64,000 nucleotides of DNA, from positions 39,222,644 through 39,286,643 of the forward strand of contig CM040745.1 of assembly GCA_022829145.1 (NCBI GenBank), given 5' to 3'. Below the pieces are notes generated by a model that saw only the letters and a program-made list of their open reading frames with translations, had not been told where the DNA came from and ran no database searches. Below, in pieces: positions 57,781-64,000 of the stretch (the stretch's first letter is position 1; each line of letters starts with the position of its first letter). The stretch is from Albula goreensis (taxonomy: Eukaryota; Chordata; Actinopteri; Albuliformes; Albulidae). Position numbers and translations under genes: made by a program.

Positions 57781-60700
57781 TTGTTTTGCGGTTGGCGCTA
57801 CGCAACAGCATTTTGCTGTTTTGTTCCTGTAATACTGAAAGGGCTATTCTTGTTACTAGGGCAGGCAGGCAAACATGGTCAGTGGAAGCAGACCATCTCC
57901 TGATCTGCGGCTCAAATTAAGGTCAGTTACATAATAACCTCAGATAAGCATTTCATAATCCCTTACGCTGGGGTAAAGCAGGCCCAGATTCAGGCCGTCG
58001 ACTCAAGGGAACTCATCCATAAAGTGTGACTACACCGGAGTACTGATCTTAGATCAGTTTTATCCTACTACAGGAGAGATGAGGAAATGGGAATAATTTC
58101 ATCTCCAAAATGAACGGTCCAATGCCGACACCTGAAAATCCTTTGGCCAGATCAACACTCTCACTTACAGGACCCATAATGCTACTGTGCCCAGAGACCG
58201 GTGACATTAGTGTCCAGGGCGCCCCCTTCAGGCCTGCCGACGTAGGCACCATGAAGCACAAACCCCTTACTCTCCGAGTTTACTCAGTTCCACCGGCTCC
58301 TCCACACAACACAAAGCTAGTAGCCCAGGAGCCGCAGCGACAGAGGCTATTTTTAGATAAGGATTAATTTTAATGGGGTAAATAAGGAGGGCAGAAGGAA
58401 AACCCATGAGCACAGCTAAATAAATACAAATCACCCAGCAAAGCAAGGAGGCGGCGATTGTTGAAGAGCGGTGGAAGCTGATTAGGCCCAGGGCCCTGAT
58501 ACGCGAGATCCGAAGATCCAGAAATGATGAGAGAGATTTCTCCCTTTCTTTCATCTTCCAGGTCATTTTTCTTCATATTGTGTTAGGTTTGCATTGACTT
58601 GTTTTTTTGTCGTGTGTACGCACAAACACTGGGACTTTAAATACAGTGACAGAAACTTTACATTCATCCCATTCTCCCCTCTACTTATTTGTTTCATGTG
58701 GAAAACAATAGTTGCCAGAGCTCAAGCTTGTAAATCCAACGACCCTCAGAAAAAAATTGCAAGCGATTTTCCAACCTGGATTTCTGTACTTTTTTTCCTG
58801 TGTCATGGTGTCTCCATTCTTGGATCACTCCCCACCCCAAATGAATCTACCAAAGAGGAAAAGGGCCTCACCCTTTTCCTCTTTTTATTCCTGAGTCACT
58901 TTAATTCCTGAGAGGTGTGATTTCATATGTATTAGTTTGCTCTTAATATGTTGCTTGGTTTGATTTATTCCCCTGCATAGCTGAATGGTAGTTCACCTAC
59001 AGGTTGATTGTGTAAATCCATTCGTCTATTAATCCAGGGCGCAAAACAGCTTGATACGATTACAAACAAAAATAAATGAGGCTAATTAGCTGTAAGAATA
59101 AATGGTAATTAACTAGTGACTCATATTTTTATCATCACTAAAGCAAAAGGGAAAACATTAAACCTAAATGAATGGTGCTCTCCATTGTCAATGAAAACAT
59201 GAAAAAACATCCCTATTTTGCATGCATTGGGTACAAGCAGAATTCTGCATGGTATGATCAAGGAAAGAAAGTAGCCAGTAGCTCACTACAGCCCTTGAGC
59301 GAGAACCTCAACGTAATGTAAGAATGCGGTGTCCATGTCACTCTGTTACTAGCATGAAGGCTACAGCTGAATCATCTCTGTAATCTTACTGGCAGAGAGT
59401 AACATGAAGGTGGAGGAAGTCCTTCCTTCCATTACCTCCATTATTTCATTCCCATAAGGCTCCATTCATGAGCCAAGCTTACCATCTTATTCATTGATAT
59501 CGCTGATTCAGCATATTCTTCTTCTTTACTTTACTGAGTGACACAGCTGAGTTAGCTCTATGCAATATGTGGCATTTTTAGCTTCAGAGCTGAGCAGTTT
59601 TCGGTAAGTTTTGTTGCTGCTAGCAACTGTACCTAGTTAGCTTCTGCTACTTTGTAGCTCTACAACAGTCTGCTGTGTCGTTAGGGAACAATGGTAGCCA
59701 ATCCTCCCGGATTGTCTGGGAGACTCACGGAATCGACCTCGCGATCTCCGTGGGGATAGAGTTCAACTCCACGTCACAATGGTGGAGAGCAGCTGTCTCC
59801 CCTATGACTGGACCAGCTAAAAGCGTGGCGTGGAAGTGAACCCGACGGCAGGAATGGTTGACTGGATTTGTCCCCTGAGCCTCACAGCTCTGCAGCTTGG
59901 CCTGCTGTGTGTGGGACCAGTGCTGGACTCACTCTGACTGCGGCGTGCTCCTCTCTTCAGGGATCACCACAAAAGGAGCGGCAGTGTCATGATGACGTTT
60001 CTGAGGTCTTCGGCCCTGGAAGACCACACTTTGTTTGGCCCTGAAGAACAAAGGCTGTGAGGGGGAGGGTTCGCTCTCATCGTATCATCACCACCAATTC
60101 CTCCAACTCAGTATAGGGCCTCTATCTGCACAATGGAGGAGTTGGCCCATCAGTGTGTTGAAACTACAGACAGTAGCACTTGCTTTCCATCACTTTTTCC
60201 CTGTGCTTCAGGATCGCAATCTGCTGGTGTGCGCAGACAATCTGTGGTTAGTGGCCTGAATCGTCCACTAGGGGGAGCATGCGGTCACATGCCCTGAACT
60301 CCCTTGCGCAGGACATGTAATTGTGTCAACAGGAGGGACAAGGTGGGAGCTGGGAGCATACCTCTTCCACGAGTCGGGTGGCACCTTCGTCCTCATGCCG
60401 TGTGGATGATCTGGGCATGATTTGGCAAGGCAGACATAGATCTGGTCTTGCATGAAACACACTGTCAGCTCTGGTTTTAGATCAGGGAGAAGGACACTTC
60501 CTTGTGTATAGGCATGAATGGCATAAGTGCTCCTCTGTGTTCTTGTGGTGGTGTCTCTGTTACTCCAATTGTTGGACAGTGTCTGAGCGGAGGATCTATC
60601 AGCTGTCTTGGTCCCTGCTGAAAGAGACACCCAAAGTTAGGAATCAGCGGAGGGCCGGGGGCCAAGTCGAGCTGGACTGAGGCTGAGCCGAGCCAGGGCC

Positions 60701-63700
60701 AAGGCTGAGGCCCTCACTCCAGAGAGGAGGGAGAGAGTTCCAGAGGTCTCCTTTTGTAACCAGGTCATTTTTAGTGCCTTCCCTCCTGACTCAATTAGGC
60801 CAGTGTGTGGATGTGCTTCCTCGCATGTATGTCTTGCGATGGCCCCCGCAGGGGAATGTCTCTGGGATGCAGGAAATGCATCATGTGATACGTTCGTCTG
60901 CTTTACATGCAGTGGGCAAGGTCACCCCTGTCCAAGCGGAGGTTTTCACATTTGCTGGAAGAGGCTGTCTCCCTAGCATGTTAGTTTGCAGCACTCCACT
61001 GAAGTTTGTGCATTCTACAAGAGGTATTGCTAGCTAGGCCAAATACCTGGATTTCATTGGTTCTTCTCTGGTAACACATGGTGCTCATCCTGGACAGACC
61101 ATCTTATCCTCCATTGGTAAGTGCAATCACATTGGCGTCAAATATTCATTGAGGTTCTGAGAGAATTTTATGTCTATATGACATTATTTAACCTTGGTCC
61201 AAAGGAGTCTGCAGTTTTTTGCTGATACTCAGGTCAATTAATATAGTTGATTGTATAATCAAGTCACCCAATCTGAATTCTTGAGTCTAAACAGGTTGTT
61301 GACCTTAAGCAAAGGTCATATATGAGATGTTAGTCCTAACAATATCTGAAGCAAAACTGAAAGTCATATCCACGTTGTTTGCCCAATTTGCGTTTCTGAA
61401 CTAATCCTTGCTTTAGTGATTGTGAAAATGTCTAGTTAAATTTGATTGTGTATTTATTCATTTTTAGCTCAACTGTGTCCCCACAAGCGGAACTAGCAGA
61501 GGTACTTTGGACAGAAGAATGAGGACAGTGTCTATGATATAATGAGAGGTTTCTTTGGTGTAAAATGTCAACATTTCATTTTATTTTTCCATTTCTATAA
61601 TTCAGTATATCATGTATGTAGATTGCATTCATACCATATTTTAAAACAAATGTTCTGTATATTTAATGGTATGCTATGTAAATACATTTACTAATTCAAC
61701 CAAACACTCTTCATATGATGTTAAACAGACCCTGGTTTTACGGGGTTCATACTGCAGTGTAAATACTTTTGATCCCAAAGCTGAGCAACCCCAACACCCT
61801 CCCCCGACACCGTGCAGCCCAACTAGGAAGGGAAAGCGAAAAAAACGGAAGAGCAGTAGGTGTTTGTTAGCCTCACGTGCGTATTCGTATCTCCAGCGGG
61901 ACCTGCCTATTTTATTTAGGCTTCAGCACCTCATCCTAGGCTGCCAGGGCGCTAATTGAGGCGTGCAACGTTTCATCATCATCAGACTCATGAGTCGTCA
62001 AGTCTGATATGGCAGTGCGAGACTGGCAGGGGCCACCTTACTGTAAGGACACTCATTACTGTGCATTAGTAAGCGGTTAGCATTTAAATACTGCCTTGAA
62101 AGGCTCAAGCGCTAGCATTCATCACTGGCACTATTGTCTCTCAGAGTGCCACGTCCTGTTCCACTGTGTTTTTAATTATGACAAGGGTACGAACGACAGG
62201 CTGACAGTTGACTAAATATATGGAGCCAATTAATTTCAGATGCTGTCATTGATTCCTCTTCTCGTTAAACATCGCTGTGCATTGTCAAATTATAACCCAC
62301 TCACAGTTGGGGGTGGGGGGTGTGCTGGCAAACAGCAACAAGTCTGTCTGACTGTACAAGAGAGAGTTCACAGGTTGTAACTCTGTTCTCTACTGCGTGC
62401 TGCAGGCCGAATCCACTCTGTTGTCCCTGGCTGGATTTTTTTTTCCTTCTGGTGGTAAGACAACAGGCCGGTACTGCCCTCATGGTGATCATTCTGCATC
62501 TGAAAATGACTGTGTGTCTGTGGTGCTCATCATATGAAATATGCTCAGAAAGCAAGCCCATAAACGCAAGGCAAGACATGCCGTACCGCTCTGACGAAAC
62601 GGACCAAGAGAAATCTAAATCATTTTATTGACACAGCTAAAATGGAATTTTATTCCTCATGACCAGAGATAAACACTAAACCCACTGGTGATGGCGTCGT
62701 GTTAAGTTTTCCAGTAGCTATGAACCTTAAACTGTACTGAACCTATGTGCCATTTGTATTCCACGCTGTATTTCTGGTAGCCATGCATTCCCTATGAACT
62801 AATGTCAGATAGATGATAATAAAAGGAAGCATGTCTCACTACAGACCAACTCCCTCTACATATAGACCACCCCCCACACTACATTAAAGCCATGTTAAAT
62901 AGCACACATTATTCGATGGCACACCGACAAAAAGCATCAATGACACTAAACACTCAACAATTAATTAATGCACATGTTTATTATAATTCAGCTTTTGTTA
63001 AATTACACAATGTTTTAACAGGAGGACAATTAAAAATTACATTTTGGGCATAATTAGTAGACGTTCCCACCGTTCGACAGGAAAGATTAAACAGTAGTAT
63101 CATCTCTTAACACATAACACTAGGCAAACAGCATCACGGGTTAGGAGGGTGAGAAACTGTTAAGATGGCGGGTCTGAGCCGCATGTGAGCTGCCAGCCAC
63201 TCGTGAGCGAGGTGACAGCCACCCTCCAGAGAGATGGCGGCTGGGTCACTGTAATCTGTGAGGAATGCTACTTTATAAACTGGACTAAGCCGCTGTATTT
63301 CACCCAAACGGTTCTGCACTTATGCTGTGCTTATACAGCCAAGTTCCCCCCACCCCACCCATGGAGGAAAACCCACAAACTCACTGATGCAGTGTTACAC
63401 ACCCTGGGGTCCCCCACCGCCCCCCAACATCCTCCTCTCCTCCACCAGTTACAACACAATGTGCCTGCAAAATATATACTCTTAGTCACAAAGGACGAAC
63501 CATAAACATTTCATCTCTATTTCGCTCCCTCCTTATTTAGACATTTCAACAGGACGACATGTTTCATCAAGTGTGGTCAATGTTAATTCAACAAAAGATG
63601 TAAATCATAGTTTATGAAGCAAAAAAAAAAAAAAAAAAAAAAGCACAAATTACAAAGTAATTTGGGTTAAAACGCTGTGAGAAAAAAGTTCCTGGAGCTG

Positions 63701-64000
63701 AAGCAGAATTATATAAAAGCAATCTTTGTAATGTAAACAGAAATTGAATATCAGAGCTGTAAGGTCATGCTCAGTGAGTGTTAGCACGTTAGCTTTCGTA
63801 TTAGCTTCGCTTATAGATAGGCATGTTCACGGAGGTGTTCTGTTCATGATTTTTGATGCCCTGGCTAACAGACTGCAGTAAAAATGAATGAGAAACAGAG
63901 TCATAATAAAAAAAAAAAAAAAAAAAGACAATTACTCCTTTAACCCTTTAGACAGCAATAAACATCCCGCAGATAACTGAAACTATTACAAGAGACATAT
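57781..64000. other. Non-coding spacer to the window end
   Basis: No coding exon recognised. Poly(A) runs at about 63620-63642 and 63907-63926. Stretches at 58330-58570, 58975-59165 and 61960-62280 are mixed-composition DNA without obvious repeats and with several TAAT-type motifs, so they may be regulatory. The frames at 60268-60665 (minus), 62301-62631 and 63134-63505 have no family resemblance. About 59680-60640 could include an unrecognised interspersed repeat. Confidence 0.45.

Noticed and set aside
60268..60665. 120-codon minus-strand frame and overlapping frame
   Set aside because: No recognised domain; may be part of an unnamed repeat, but coding use is unsupported.

Overview
The window is nuclear DNA from a ray-finned (teleost-type) fish. 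It holds long AT-rich introns, dinucleotide microsatellites, decayed Tc1/mariner and piggyBac transposases, two copies of a tRNA-headed SINE with the UnaL2-type 3' hairpin and TGTAA tail, and a 5S-rRNA-headed SINE. The species cannot be named from the sequence alone. No rRNA gene, functional tRNA gene, CRISPR array or prokaryotic operon is present.

Two protein-coding genes can be assembled exon by exon, both on the + strand and both for mitochondrial membrane proteins. (1) fam210b has three coding exons (1880-2455, 7964-8142, 13265-13481), about 323 aa from the first ATG, with the DUF1279/FAM210 domain at the C-terminus and a poly(A) signal at 14405. (2) An NDUFA4-family gene has four coding exons (43401-43442, 54076-54161, 55007-55067, 55933-55989), exactly 81 codons, with a poly(A) signal at 56154. 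All junctions keep frame and have AG/GT borders. Nearly all other open frames in the window are shadows, including a 359-codon minus-strand frame at 18.2-19.3 kb that comes from a minisatellite.

Layout: 1-1.88 kb upstream/promoter DNA with three reverse CCAAT boxes; 1.88-14.4 kb fam210b, with a SINE and a Tc1 relic in intron 2 and a (TG)n(CT)n tract against the exon 3 acceptor; 14.4-43.4 kb gene-poor spacer with a roughly 100-bp diverged minisatellite between direct repeats (17.4-20.2 kb), the 5S-SINE (20.5 kb), a Tc1 element with roughly 300-bp inverted arms (23.7-26.5 kb), two more Tc1 relics (26.8-28.5 kb), an unclassified repeat (30.7-31.5 kb), large CA arrays (34.3-34.7 kb) and a pogo/Tigger-type MITE (39.9-40.5 kb); 43.4-56.2 kb the NDUFA4-like gene, whose 10.6-kb first intron carries a piggyBac relic, a GT array, a minisatellite and a Tc1 element with visible terminal repeats; 56.2-64 kb non-coding, with one SINE and several segments that could be conserved regulatory DNA.

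I found no new multi-gene system. The most useful leads are the divergent NDUFA4 paralogue, the uncertain long leader of FAM210B, the microsatellite in its acceptor, and the structured repeats.
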